Of a DNA stretch of 64,000 nt, positions 20,529-27,717 are shown piece by piece. Origin of the DNA: Spiroplasma_E sp902809815 (GTDB lineage: Bacteria > Bacillota_I > Bacilli_A > Mycoplasmatales > VBWQ01). The first letter of the stretch is position 1. Each line of letters opens with the position of its first letter. The notes beneath the pieces were generated by a model, which ran no database searches, was not told the origin of the DNA, and was given only the letters and a program-made list of their open reading frames with translations. The position numbers were made by a program, and so were the translations under genes. The stretch is from contig NZ_OZ034992.1 of assembly GCF_964030925.1 (NCBI RefSeq), positions 806,001-870,000 on the forward strand. Direction: 5' to 3'.

Positions 20529-21658
20529 GGTGGTTGGTCCTTAATTACTGGACCATTTTTGATATAAAATTCTAAATTTTAATTTGTAAAATTGGTGGTT
20601 TTAGAAATTTAGAATGTATTCTTTCATAATTATAAAACATAACATATTGATTTACATCATTTATAGCTTCATTGATGGATAAATATTGATTTGATCCTTT
20701 AGGTAGTCATTCTTGAGATAAATGAGAAAATCAGTTTTCAGATAATACATTACCACCAATATCATAAGGTTGTTTTTTGCTTAAAATTATTTGTTTATCC
20801 TCTGCTCATTTTGTGATATCCTGACAATAAAATTCGTTGGCGTTATCTGAATGTAAAATAACATTTTTTACTTGATTTCAAGAAAATTGTTTGTTGATTT
20901 TTTCAAGAGCAGGAAGAATTAAATCCTGATATGATTTATTAGGAGCAATATTATAACTAACAACATTATTTGAATAAAAATCAATAATTACAAAAAGATA
21001 TAATCATCCTTCTTTAGTATTTATTTGTTTAGTGTCCATTGATCAAATTTGATTTGAAGAGGTTGTACTTTTATAATCTTTGTTTACTTTATCCATTGTA
21101 GGTATTCACTTATTTGGATTTTTTTTGTTTTTAGGATAGTTATTTTTAGTTTGTTTTAATCCTTGAATATTGTGTTCTTTCATAATTTTTCGCATTTGTT
21201 TTATTGATAATTCTATATTTAAAATGATATTTTTTTCTTGTTTTAATCACTCTTTAAAAGCTGAAAAAATTCTTAAATATCCATAAATTCTGCCTTTTCT
21301 TGTAGAATGAAATTCGATTAAAAGTTGGCATATTTTTTGATATTTATGATTGCATTTAATAATATGATTTTCTTCTTTTTTAATAGGTTTTTGTTTATTT
21401 TTTAAAAAGTAATATGTTGATCTGTTTAATTGAAGATATTGACATAGGTTTCTAATTGAATATTGATTTTTACAATCATCAATAATTTTAATTTTTTCTT
21501 TGATATTTAATTTGTTAATTACTAATGCTATTTGTTTAATTTTATCCATTAATAAAAATCCTTTCAGGTTAAAATTAGTGTTAATTATATAACACAATTG
21601 TTTTTAGAATACATTCAGGTTTTTTAAATTAATGGTCTAGTAAAAAGGGCTAAGTGGC
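20529..21658 (-). mobile_element. IS3-type element, full copy 3 (1130 bp)
   Basis: Complete, same orientation as copy 2 and joined to it head to tail without intervening bases. The left end carries GGTCC instead of GGCCC. The right end abuts a 7-bp tandem repeat and then a fragment of the UPF0236-type transposase. Confidence 0.85.
20572..21549 (-). CDS. IS3-family transposase
   Basis: 325 residues, reading frame intact with the same DDE residues as the copy at 10040. It is preceded by the element's own AAAGG ribosome binding site inside the IS, so expression does not depend on flanks. Confidence 0.8.
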
Positions 21659-21672
21659 AAGTGGCAAGTGGC
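21652..21672. repeat. 7-bp tandem repeat at IS3 end
   Basis: AAGTGGC occurs three times in a row. The first unit belongs to the IS3 terminus and the next two lie outside it, so the terminus appears to have been slipped or re-used. Confidence 0.7.
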
Positions 21673-22134
21673 TACTCTTTTATTTTGTACTTTGTGATTA
21701 ATATTATCTGTATATGTTACTATTAATCGCATAGAATGTTTTGTACCTTTACGTTTAAAATTTCAAAATTTTCGGTGACCATCATCAATTGCTACAAAAA
21801 TAGGCTGATTTTTTCTAATAAATTTACTTTTACTGGATTTGCTTCAATTACTTCTAAATTTTTAAAAACTCTATGAATAGAACTAAGACTAATATTTGCT
21901 TTTTTTATAATATCTCAAATATCTCTGTATCTTTTTCCATCAGCAAAATATTCAATAATAGTTTGTTCAATATCTTCACCTATTCTTTTATATTTTGGCA
22001 GTTCTAGTATCTCATCAACTAAACAAACACGAACTCATTTTTGTAATTTTTCATTAAAATATTCATAAATTCTTCTTTTATAAGTTACTAATCCATGTAT
22101 AGTTTTTCTCGTTCGATATTGATAATCAACAATT
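21673..22134 (-). pseudogene. Middle part of UPF0236/ISLre2-type transposase of minus-strand phage
   Basis: Translates as the segment after codon 47 of the transposase seen whole at 36896-38026 (DYQYRTRKTIHGLVTYKRRIYEYF…). It continues the fragment at 40581-40723: phage copy 1 is inserted between the two halves, with TCAACAATT present on each side. A run of six instead of seven A near 21811 adds a frameshift, and the IS3 copy at 20529 removed the rest. The gene is dead. Confidence 0.8.
22126..22134. repeat. 9-bp target duplication, left
   Basis: TCAACAATT immediately before the left phage terminus; exact match to 40581-40589. Confidence 0.85.
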
Positions 22135-22164
22135 GGGAGATTGTCAAAGTTACGAAATAATTTA
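22135..22164 (+). repeat. Left terminal inverted repeat of phage copy 1
   Basis: Starts GGGAGATTGTCAAAGTTACG. The first 14 bases match the right end exactly, and 25 of 30 overall. The matching end of the minus-strand phage (57221-57250) reads GGGCGGTTGTCAAAGTTACG. Confidence 0.8.
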
Positions 22165-22319
22165 TTATCATATTAGTAACTTATTTCCAAAAATGAATTA
22201 TTTGAAAAATAATGAAAATTAGATAAAATTACTCTCTTTAACCCTTAAATTTAAATTTATATTCGACGTATTTTAAAAAATATACATTTAAAAAAATAAA
22301 AATTATTCTCAAAGTTATT

Positions 22320-22354
22320 AAGGAAAAAGACAAGAAATAATCTTGTCTTTTTTT
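22320..22354. terminator. Terminator near left phage end
   Basis: AAAAGACAAGA / TCTTGTCTTTT arms with T- and A-runs either side. Conserved at the same place in the second phage (about 57024-57060). It could insulate phage from flanking transcription. The interval 22165-22319 is AT-rich and empty. Confidence 0.7.
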
Positions 22355-22449
22355 TGTAATTGTAAAATTTTAAAATTTTTATTATTAGCAACCTTTAAAT
22401 ATCTACTACACGCAGTGACCAAGTAGGAGAAAGTTAATAATTAATAAAC

Positions 22450-22733
22450 CTCTTTAACGCTATTATCAACACGTGTTAGGGAACTAAAAAAGTGAACTAC
22501 AACACAGTTGTTAAAAATAGTAGCTAGAACATGTGGACTTGCATGGATAAATAAAAAGTGGAGTGATACCTAATAAAATATACTAACCATTAATGGTAAT
22601 TCTTGGGGTGGGAGCGAATTGGAAACTAGTATATATAGACCTGCTTAGGGAACCTACTATATTAATTCTATTCTTTATTTAACCAACCTTGCCACTCCCC
22701 AGTGAGCAAGTGTTGGTTTTATTTTTTATTTTT
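22450..22733 (+). ncRNA. Structured non-coding RNA candidate at phage left end
   Basis: About 285 bases with no open frame but much higher G+C and complexity than its surroundings. It ends in a strong terminator-like stem (AACCAAC…CTTGC…CACT / AGTG…GCAAG…GTTGGTT) and a T-run. In the second phage (56710-56994) it is almost identical, and most differences fall in loops. ACCATTAATGGT becomes ACCATTTAATGGT, the CACT/AGTG loop changes CCCC to ACCA, and the CCT/AGG loop changes GCTT to GTTGT. AACACGTGTT is another palindromic stem. I recognise no known RNA class. Roles to consider are packaging RNA, antisense regulator or replication control. Confidence 0.55.
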
Positions 22734-22794
22734 TTTGAAAAATTTTTTGGGCGAAAAAATAAATTTCAAACTTGTAAAAAAAATTGAGCGGTGC

Positions 22795-22848
22795 CGGTTC
22801 AATTAAAATATTAATTTATTAAACATAAATTAAATAAATATTGAATCG
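22795..22848 (+). promoter_or_regulatory. Long hairpin with compensatory change between phage copies
   Basis: Outer stem CGGTTCAAT / ATTGAATCG (22795-22803 with 22840-22848) and inner stem TTAATTTAT / ATAAATTAA (22811-22819 with 22825-22833). In the second phage the inner stem is AATTTGT / ACAAATT, so A22818-U22826 is replaced by G-C, preserving pairing. Selection on an RNA or DNA cruciform is therefore likely. A further small stem AATCGA / TCGATT follows at once. Confidence 0.55.
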
Positions 22849-22953
22849 AATGCCTCGATTTCTTTTTAAAATTTCACAATTTATTTTTGAGCCCAGTTTT
22901 CATGGAATGAATAAAACGAATAGTAGTATTATTAATAACCTAAAAATCAAAAT

Positions 22954-22987
22954 ATATGTTCTTTATGCTAGAAGCAACAGAACATAT
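22954..22987 (+). promoter_or_regulatory. Leader hairpin of first early phage gene
   Basis: ATATGTTCT / AGAACATAT with an inner TGCT / AGCA stem, ending two bases before the AGGAAAGG ribosome binding site of the gene at 23003. Identical in both phages. Likely affects translation or RNA stability of the early operon. Confidence 0.5.
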
Positions 22988-23002
22988 TAGGAAAGGATTA
23001 TT

Positions 23003-23254
23003 ATGGTAATAGAAATTCTTGATTATGAAGCACTAAGAAAGATTGATAAAAAAATTAAAAAAAGAAGAAAAAGATGTGTTGAATGTAATGAATTATATGA
23101 AGATGACAAAATCCAAATGCTTTATCGCTTTAAAACAGAATTAGAATCAGAACAACATAATATTAGAAAATTTGAAGATGATTATGATATTGCTGAACAT
23201 TTAGATTATACAAACCCATATGGATATGTTTGTAATTGATGTAGAAGTGATTAA
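23003..23254 (+). CDS. Phage zinc-ribbon protein, first early gene
   Basis: 83 residues with CVEC near residue 25 and CNWC near residue 78, enough for one zinc site, and a very basic N-terminal segment (KKIKKRRKR). AGGAAAGG precedes the ATG; UGA at 23237 is Trp. As the first gene behind a structured leader it may be a regulator. Its homologue in the second phage (56191-56442) differs in a few residues only. Confidence 0.6.
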
Positions 23255-23256
23255 TT

Positions 23257-23430
23257 ATGCAAAAAAAGTATTTTTGTTGAACATGTAAACAACATAAATT
23301 AGATTATTTATTCTTTAATACTGATGATATAAAAACAAGAAAATATTTTTTAAGAGATAAAAATAGTAAAGCAATTTGTTATGACTGTATTTTAAATATT
23401 AAGTTAAGTAGGAGGTATAAATATGGATAA
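23257..23430 (+). CDS. Small two-CxxC zinc-finger protein
   Basis: 57 residues: CWTC at the N-terminus and CYDC near residue 42, with FFNTDDIKTRKYFLRDKNSK between. This spacing resembles small zinc-finger or HNH-like phage proteins, but no HNH residues are visible. The start is shared with a gene (55670-56188) that exists only in the second phage; here about 500 bp are missing, so ATGCAAA of that gene now begins this one. The stop overlaps the next start (ATGGATAA). Confidence 0.55.
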
Positions 23431-23626
23431 AGAATATTTAACTAAAAGAGGAACGATTTGCATACCAGACAGTGATGATATTGAATTTAAAATAGGGCTA
23501 ATTAAACTGATTGATGATTTAAAAAAAGATAATTTAGTTTGTGGTCATAAAGAATTTATTGAAGAATGTAAATATTGTTGATGTAATTGTGAGTTAGAAA
23601 TTATTAAAACGGTTATTAGAGGTTAA
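23423..23626 (+). CDS. Small Cys-containing phage protein
   Basis: 67 residues starting MDKEYLTKRGTICIPDSDDIEF, with a His/Cys cluster (CGHKEF…CKYCWCNCE) that probably binds zinc. GGAGG precedes the ATG. At the same place the second phage has an unrelated 57-residue protein, so this is a swapped module. Confidence 0.5.
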
Positions 23627-23634
23627 CTTAATTA

Positions 23635-24099
23635 ATGCAATATGACTTAATTATTGGAATTGACCCTGCTGGAATTGGTAATAATGGAATGGTTATATAT
23701 TCAAGTGAAACTAATAATATTGTTTTTAATGAAACATTTAATACATTAACTGTTTTATGAACTAAAAATATGTATAAAGAAAAATTGCAATTAATTAAAG
23801 AAAAATTTATTGATAAAAAAATATTAGTTATTGTAGAAAATTTCTTTTTAAGTTCAAAACAATTATTAACTAATCCATTATCAACACCTAAAATTATTGG
23901 TGCATTAATGGTATTAGTTCAAGATGTTTTTAACTGAAATTATCTAGAAAACCACCCAAAAAATAAAAATAAAATAACAAATTATAAAGGAAATATAAAA
24001 TTAACAAAACATGAACAAGATGCTTATAAGCATATTCAATATTATTTAAAAAATCATAAGAAAATATTAATTTTTGATAATTATTTAAGGAAATTATAA
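23635..24099 (+). CDS. RuvC-like Holliday-junction resolvase
   Basis: 154 residues. IIGIDPAGIGNNGMVIYSS gives the first catalytic Asp of the RNase H-like fold, LVIVENFFLSS the central Glu, and KHEQDAYKHI the C-terminal Asp/His region, in the order of phage RuvC-like resolvases. It would resolve branched DNA arising in replication, recombination or transposition before packaging. ATG follows the previous stop by 8 bases. The homologue at 54901-55359 is two residues shorter. Confidence 0.65.
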
Positions 24100-24101
24100 A
24101 C

Positions 24102-24395
24102 ATGAAAGATAAAGTAAATTATGTCAAATTAACAGTAAAACTTAGTAACACTATTGAAGCAAAATATTACGAAAAAGGTAATAAAGAATTATATTATAGT
24201 GTTCGTGGTCAATGAAATGGATTAAACTATGTTACTTTAATTTTTAATAACCCAAAACTTTATAGACGCTGTATTTTATTAAACAAAAATGATGAAATTT
24301 TAGTAACTGGTCAAATTTTTAATACTTTAAATATTCCTAAAAATCGTGCATTTTGTTCAATCAATGTTAAATGATTTAAAAAATGAAAAGAGTAA
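24102..24395 (+). CDS. SSB-like OB-fold protein
   Basis: 97 residues. The pattern YYSVRGQWNGLNYVTLIFNNPKLYRRCILLNKNDEILVTGQIFNT matches the core strands of a single-stranded DNA binding protein, including the G-x-L-V-x-G turn. It lacks the long acidic SSB tail. Starts 3 bases after the resolvase stop, so the two probably act together on phage DNA. Assignment rests on the strand pattern only. Confidence 0.5.
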
Positions 24396-24398
24396 AAA

Positions 24399-24560
24399 AT
24401 GATATTATGAAAAATTTTATTGATAATACCAATATTAATAACAAGTATAACACTAATAATATTTTTAATATTTATTATTAAAGAATTAAAAAATGAATAT
24501 AAAGTATTAAAAATATTAAGTGAAATTTCTAATCAAATTAAAAATAAGGAGAATAAATAA
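24399..24560 (+). CDS. Small single-span membrane protein
   Basis: 53 residues: MILWKILLIIPILITSITLIIFLIFIIKELKN is one long membrane helix, followed by a Lys/Asn-rich tail. Its last codons contain the AAGGAG ribosome binding site of the next gene. Could be a holin or small inner-membrane phage protein. Conserved at 54440-54601. Confidence 0.5.
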
Positions 24561-24676
24561 TGAGTTGCGCTTGCAACAGAGATTGTTATTGTGATAATTG
24601 CAGATTGATTAAATTAGATGGTAGTGATGGAAGTTGTCAATGTTATAAATATATAAAAAAATTAAAAGGAGAATAA
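24560..24676 (+). CDS. Cys-rich micro-protein
   Basis: 38 residues with seven Cys (CAC, CYCDNC, CQC), a likely metal-binding miniature domain. ATG overlaps the previous stop (TAATGA). AAGGAG ribosome binding site. Missing from the second phage. Confidence 0.45.
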   Translation: MSCACNRDCYCDNCRLIKLDGSDGSCQCYKYIKKLKGE

Positions 24677-24679
24677 ATA

Positions 24680-24799
24680 ATGGCTTATATTAAGAAAAAA
24701 GATAAATATTGTATTAAAAATGAACATAATTATTGGCGTGAATTTACTAAAAATTATGCAGCTTGCCGATGATGTGGAAAGGTTAAGGATAATAAATAA
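24680..24799 (+). CDS. Micro-protein with CxxC
   Basis: 39 residues (MAYIKKKDKYCIKNEHNYW…CRWCGK): Cys, His and a CRWC pair could form one zinc knuckle. AAAGGAG ribosome binding site; UGA is Trp. Part of the cassette absent from the second phage. Confidence 0.45.
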
Positions 24800-24999
24800 T
24801 GCAAAAACAAAAACAAGAAAAAGTATTACTTAAATGTATTGTTAAAGATTGTAATAGTAAAGTATTAGTTACTTTAAAAATTGGAAATATAGAAGATAGT
24901 GCTGTTCAATTTTTTAATATGTGTTATTTTCATAAAAAACAATTTAAAAATAAAATAAAAGAAATAAAAAATGAATTTAAAAATAAGGAGAATAAATAA
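24799..24999 (+). CDS. Small Cys/His protein
   Basis: 66 residues with CIVKDC and CYFHKKQ, plausible zinc ligands, and a basic helical tail. Start and stop overlap its neighbours (TAATG at both ends), so it is tightly coupled in the micro-protein cassette. Function unknown. Confidence 0.5.
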   Translation: MQKQKQEKVLLKCIVKDCNSKVLVTLKIGNIEDSAVQFFNMCYFHKKQFKNKIKEIKNEFKNKENK

Positions 25000-25307
25000 T
25001 GAATAAAGAAAATATACCATGTTGTTATAGTGAAGTTAATGAAATTGGAAAACATATAACAAATTGTACTAATTTACCAACAAAATTAGATAAAGATAAT
25101 GTTCAAGTAAGATATTTTTGTGAAGAACATATGATAAAAGTTGAAAAAATAAGAAGAAAAATGGCTCAAAAATATATTGATGAATATAAAGAAAAATTAA
25201 TTAAATATATTAATGATTTAATTGAATTAGAGCCAGCACGGAGAACGGATGTAACATTATTTATCTTAAATAAACTAATAGAAAATGGTGAATTTGATAA
25301 TGAATAA
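24999..25307 (+). CDS. Small protein with Cys/His N-terminus and KLIxY…GEFD domain
   Basis: 102 residues. The first half has CC, C and CEEHM ligands. The second half (EKLIKYINDLIE…ILNKLIENGEFDNE) matches the micro-proteins at 25509, 26738 and 55362 (minus), all with KLIxY near the start and xGxFD at the end. It looks like a fusion of a zinc motif to that phage-specific helical module. Confidence 0.5.
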   Translation: MNKENIPCCYSEVNEIGKHITNCTNLPTKLDKDNVQVRYFCEEHMIKVEKIRRKMAQKYIDEYKEKLIKYINDLIELEPARRTDVTLFILNKLIENGEFDNE

Positions 25308-25407
25308 ATTAAAGTTAAATTCTTTTGAGAAGTGAATAGAAGCAAACACTAAATTGTATTTTGATGAAAAAGAAGAAACATTTAAAAATAATGATAATAA
25401 AAATTAA
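25300..25407 (+). CDS. Micro-protein, unknown
   Basis: 35 residues (MNKLKLNSFEKWIEANTKLYFDEKEE…). Overlaps both neighbours by a few codons and uses UGA as Trp. The evidence is spacing and absence of a better frame only. Confidence 0.3.
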
Positions 25408-25516
25408 AAAGAATAATAAATGTGGTTATGGTAGAGTTTATGCCCATAAATGTAACAACTTTTGTAAACAAAAACAAAATAAAAGAGTTAGGAAAGAAAG
25501 GTTAAATTATGAATAA
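25391..25516 (+). CDS. Basic Cys micro-protein
   Basis: 41 residues, highly basic, with C-x10-C-x3-C (CGYGRVYAHKCNNFC) as a possible metal site. Overlaps the start of the next gene. Only in phage copy 1. Confidence 0.35.
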   Translation: MIIKIKKNNKCGYGRVYAHKCNNFCKQKQNKRVRKERLNYE

Positions 25517-25649
25517 AGAAAAATTAATTGAATATTTAAAAAATTTATTTATGGAAACTGATAACTTAGAAAAACAAACAATTATTTCAATAAATTTAAT
25601 AATACATCAAGAATTTATTGAAAAAATAAAAAACGGAGAATTTGACTAA
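25509..25649 (+). CDS. KLIEY…GEFD micro-protein
   Basis: 46 residues, MNKEKLIEYLKNLF…IEKIKNGEFD, the minimal form of a helical module repeated in four or five phage genes here. AGGAAAGAAAGG precedes the ATG. Unknown role; perhaps a DNA- or protein-binding helix pair. Confidence 0.45.
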   Translation: MNKEKLIEYLKNLFMETDNLEKQTIISINLIIHQEFIEKIKNGEFD

Positions 25650-25885
25650 TGATAATATTACCTACTTTGTTTGAAAATAAAGATGAAATTGAAATATTAT
25701 CACCATTTCCAAAAGCAATTCATACAAGTAATGATATTAGAGCAATTATTTTAAGACAATACCCAAATGTTAAATCAAAACACATAATTGTTTCTGACCC
25801 AGAAAGTAATGTTGCATTAATAGTTGGTGATAATGATGTTTATCAAGGTTGAATTAAAGTAACAATTAAAAAATTAGAAAATTAA
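25649..25885 (+). CDS. Phage protein of unknown function, 78 residues
   Basis: MIILPTLFENKDEIEILSPFP… with a mixed alpha/beta look and the end YQGWIKVTIKKLEN (UGA/Trp). Conserved unchanged at 54204-54440, unlike the neighbouring cassette. Coupled to the previous gene by TAATG. Confidence 0.5.
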
Positions 25886-25896
25886 AGGAGATTAAA

Positions 25897-26721
25897 ATGC
25901 CAAATATAGAAAATCAATCAAATTATACTTTAACTAAATTAATAAGAACTGGTATAAGCCCAATTTGTGCAATGATTGGTACAAGTGCTTATTATGGTCA
26001 AGTAATTTTAAATCCAGTATTAGGTTCAATTAATAGTTTATTATTTGGTAAAAAATTAGGTTTAGATATTTGAAATTTAAATCAAAGACCAAATACTAAA
26101 ACTAAATTAATTAATAGTTCTAAAAAAATAGCATTAGGATTAGGAACAATTGGTTTAGCAAATTATAGTAAATGAACAGAAAATAATATTAATCCTATTA
26201 TTCCAATAACACCAATTCCAATAACTACTACAACCACAACAGAAGGTCCGCCATGATTACTATTAAATAAACAAGAACATCAGTCATTAATGGATTGAGA
26301 TACTTATATTTCATTAAATACTTATGGTATTTCAAATTTTATTAGTGGATTAACTGAGTTAATACCTAATAAATTTGAAGCAATAAGAAAAATTTGTAAT
26401 ATGGCAACTGGTGGTTGTTTAATTTCAACTGGTGTTGCAATGGGTATTAATAATGATTTTAATAATGCTTATGCAGTACCTACTATTATTGCTGGTGCAA
26501 GTGAAATAATCCATAATTTACTACCTATGGAAACTACAAATCATATTCAAGAAATGCAAGAAACATCATTTAATGATGAAACTGCAAGATTAGTAAATAA
26601 TAATAGATTCACAATTAATAGTGAAACAACTAGTCAATACGGTAGTGATAATATGAGCAAAGTAGCATTAAATCACGATAATGCTTCATTAAATTGAGAT
26701 TATAATCACATGAGTTTATAA
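25897..26721 (+). CDS. Phage membrane-associated protein
   Basis: 274 residues. At least three hydrophobic Gly/Ala-rich segments (GISPICAMIGTSAYYGQVIL, IALGLGTIGLAN, GGCLISTGVAMGI…VPTIIAGASEII) and a Thr/Pro linker (PITPIPITTTTTT). AAAGGAG ribosome binding site. Could be a virion membrane-penetration or assembly protein. The second phage has the same gene (53368-54192) but with a damaged ribosome binding site (ACGAG). Confidence 0.55.
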
Positions 26722-26737
26722 AGGAGGTGAGTAATTT

Positions 26738-26896
26738 ATGAATAAAGAAAAATTAATTGAATATTATAATCACGAAATAAAAATACATAAAGAAAGGATG
26801 GAACAATTAAATAAAGAAATTTCTTTATTAGTAACTATTATAAGTAATTCACAATCAATGATTGAAAGAATTAATGGTGGGCAATTTGATGAATAA
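26738..26896 (+). CDS. KLIEY…GQFDE micro-protein
   Basis: 52 residues, MNKEKLIEYYNHEIKIHKERMEQLNKEIS…INGGQFDE: a paralogue of the 25509 gene. Strong AAGGAGGTGA ribosome binding site. Helical, probably a small coiled coil. Conserved at 53193-53351. Confidence 0.5.
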   Translation: MNKEKLIEYYNHEIKIHKERMEQLNKEISLLVTIISNSQSMIERINGGQFDE

Positions 26897-26931
26897 TTAG
26901 AAAAATTAAAAATTGAAAGGAAAATATTCAA

Positions 26932-27120
26932 ATGAAAGAATTTTTACATGAATTAATAATTATTGGAACAAGTGTTGGAACATTAATTTGCAGAGAAATT
27001 ATTGTTTTATTAAAAAGATTTATCACAACTCCAAAACATGTTAGAGCAAATAACAAAATTATAAAACATCAAAAAAAATTAGCAAAATTAAACGAAAAAA
27101 TTAATAAAGGAGAAAAATAA
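26932..27120 (+). CDS. Small membrane protein
   Basis: 62 residues: a hydrophobic N-terminal helix (ELIIIGTSVGTLICREIIVLL) and a basic tail. GAAAGG precedes the ATG. Candidate holin-like protein, since a wall-less host needs no endolysin. Conserved at 52972-53157. Confidence 0.5.
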   Translation: MKEFLHELIIIGTSVGTLICREIIVLLKRFITTPKHVRANNKIIKHQKKLAKLNEKINKGEK

Positions 27121-27121
27121 T

Positions 27122-27307
27122 ATGACAAAAATTGAATTTAATGAAAAATATAGAAAACAAGATATCAGTATTGATAGAGATTTTGATTTACATATTGATA
27201 ATTGTTTTAAATTTTCTGATATTGATACATTAGAAAACGCAGTTAATGATTATAAAAAATTAATAAGTGAAATGCCACAATTAGTTAAAGATTGATTATT
27301 GGGATAA
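27122..27307 (+). CDS. Small acidic phage protein
   Basis: 61 residues, MTKIEFNEKYRKQDISIDRDFDLHIDN…VKDWLLG. No motif recognised. AAAGGAG lies in the end of the previous gene. Conserved at 52785-52970. Confidence 0.5.
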
Positions 27308-27324
27308 GATTAGGAGAATGTTAA

Positions 27325-27699
27325 ATGTTAGAAAATGAAAATAATGTTCAACAAACAACTGAACCTTTAAATGAAAATAATGCTCAACAAGAAATAGAAA
27401 ATAAAGTTAATGAAGCAGAAAATAAGTTAAATAAACTTAATCAAGAAATTAAAGAAAAAGAAATGATTAATATATTTAAAAAATATCAAGTTAAAACTGA
27501 ATTTTATGATTATTTAAAATTTAAAACAAATAATATAGAAAATTCAAAAATTGAAGAAACTATTAAAAAAATGATTAAAGAACAACCAATATTTAAACAA
27601 ACAATTAATACAGGTGGCAATAAACAAATAATTATTAATAATAAAACAAATGATAAAGAAAATTTTTTAATTAATTATAAAAAGAAAAATTATTTATAA
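27325..27699 (+). CDS. Scaffold protein candidate
   Basis: 124 residues, highly charged and predicted coiled coil in the middle (NKVNEAENKLNKLNQEIKEKE) with a basic C-terminus. It sits directly upstream of the capsid gene, where tailed phages usually place the scaffold. Assignment is by position and composition. TAGGAG ribosome binding site. Near-identical copy at 52393-52767. Confidence 0.4.
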   Translation: MLENENNVQQTTEPLNENNAQQEIENKVNEAENKLNKLNQEIKEKEMINIFKKYQVKTEFYDYLKFKTNNIENSKIEETIKKMIKEQPIFKQTINTGGNKQIIINNKTNDKENFLINYKKKNYL

Positions 27700-27717
27700 A
27701 CGAAAGGAAGAAATAAA

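Noticed and set aside
22380..22735. Group I intron, tmRNA, SRP or RNase P RNA
   Set aside because: None of the diagnostic core motifs I know for these (such as RNase P conserved boxes, the SRP GGAAG loop or a tmRNA CCA end) is present.
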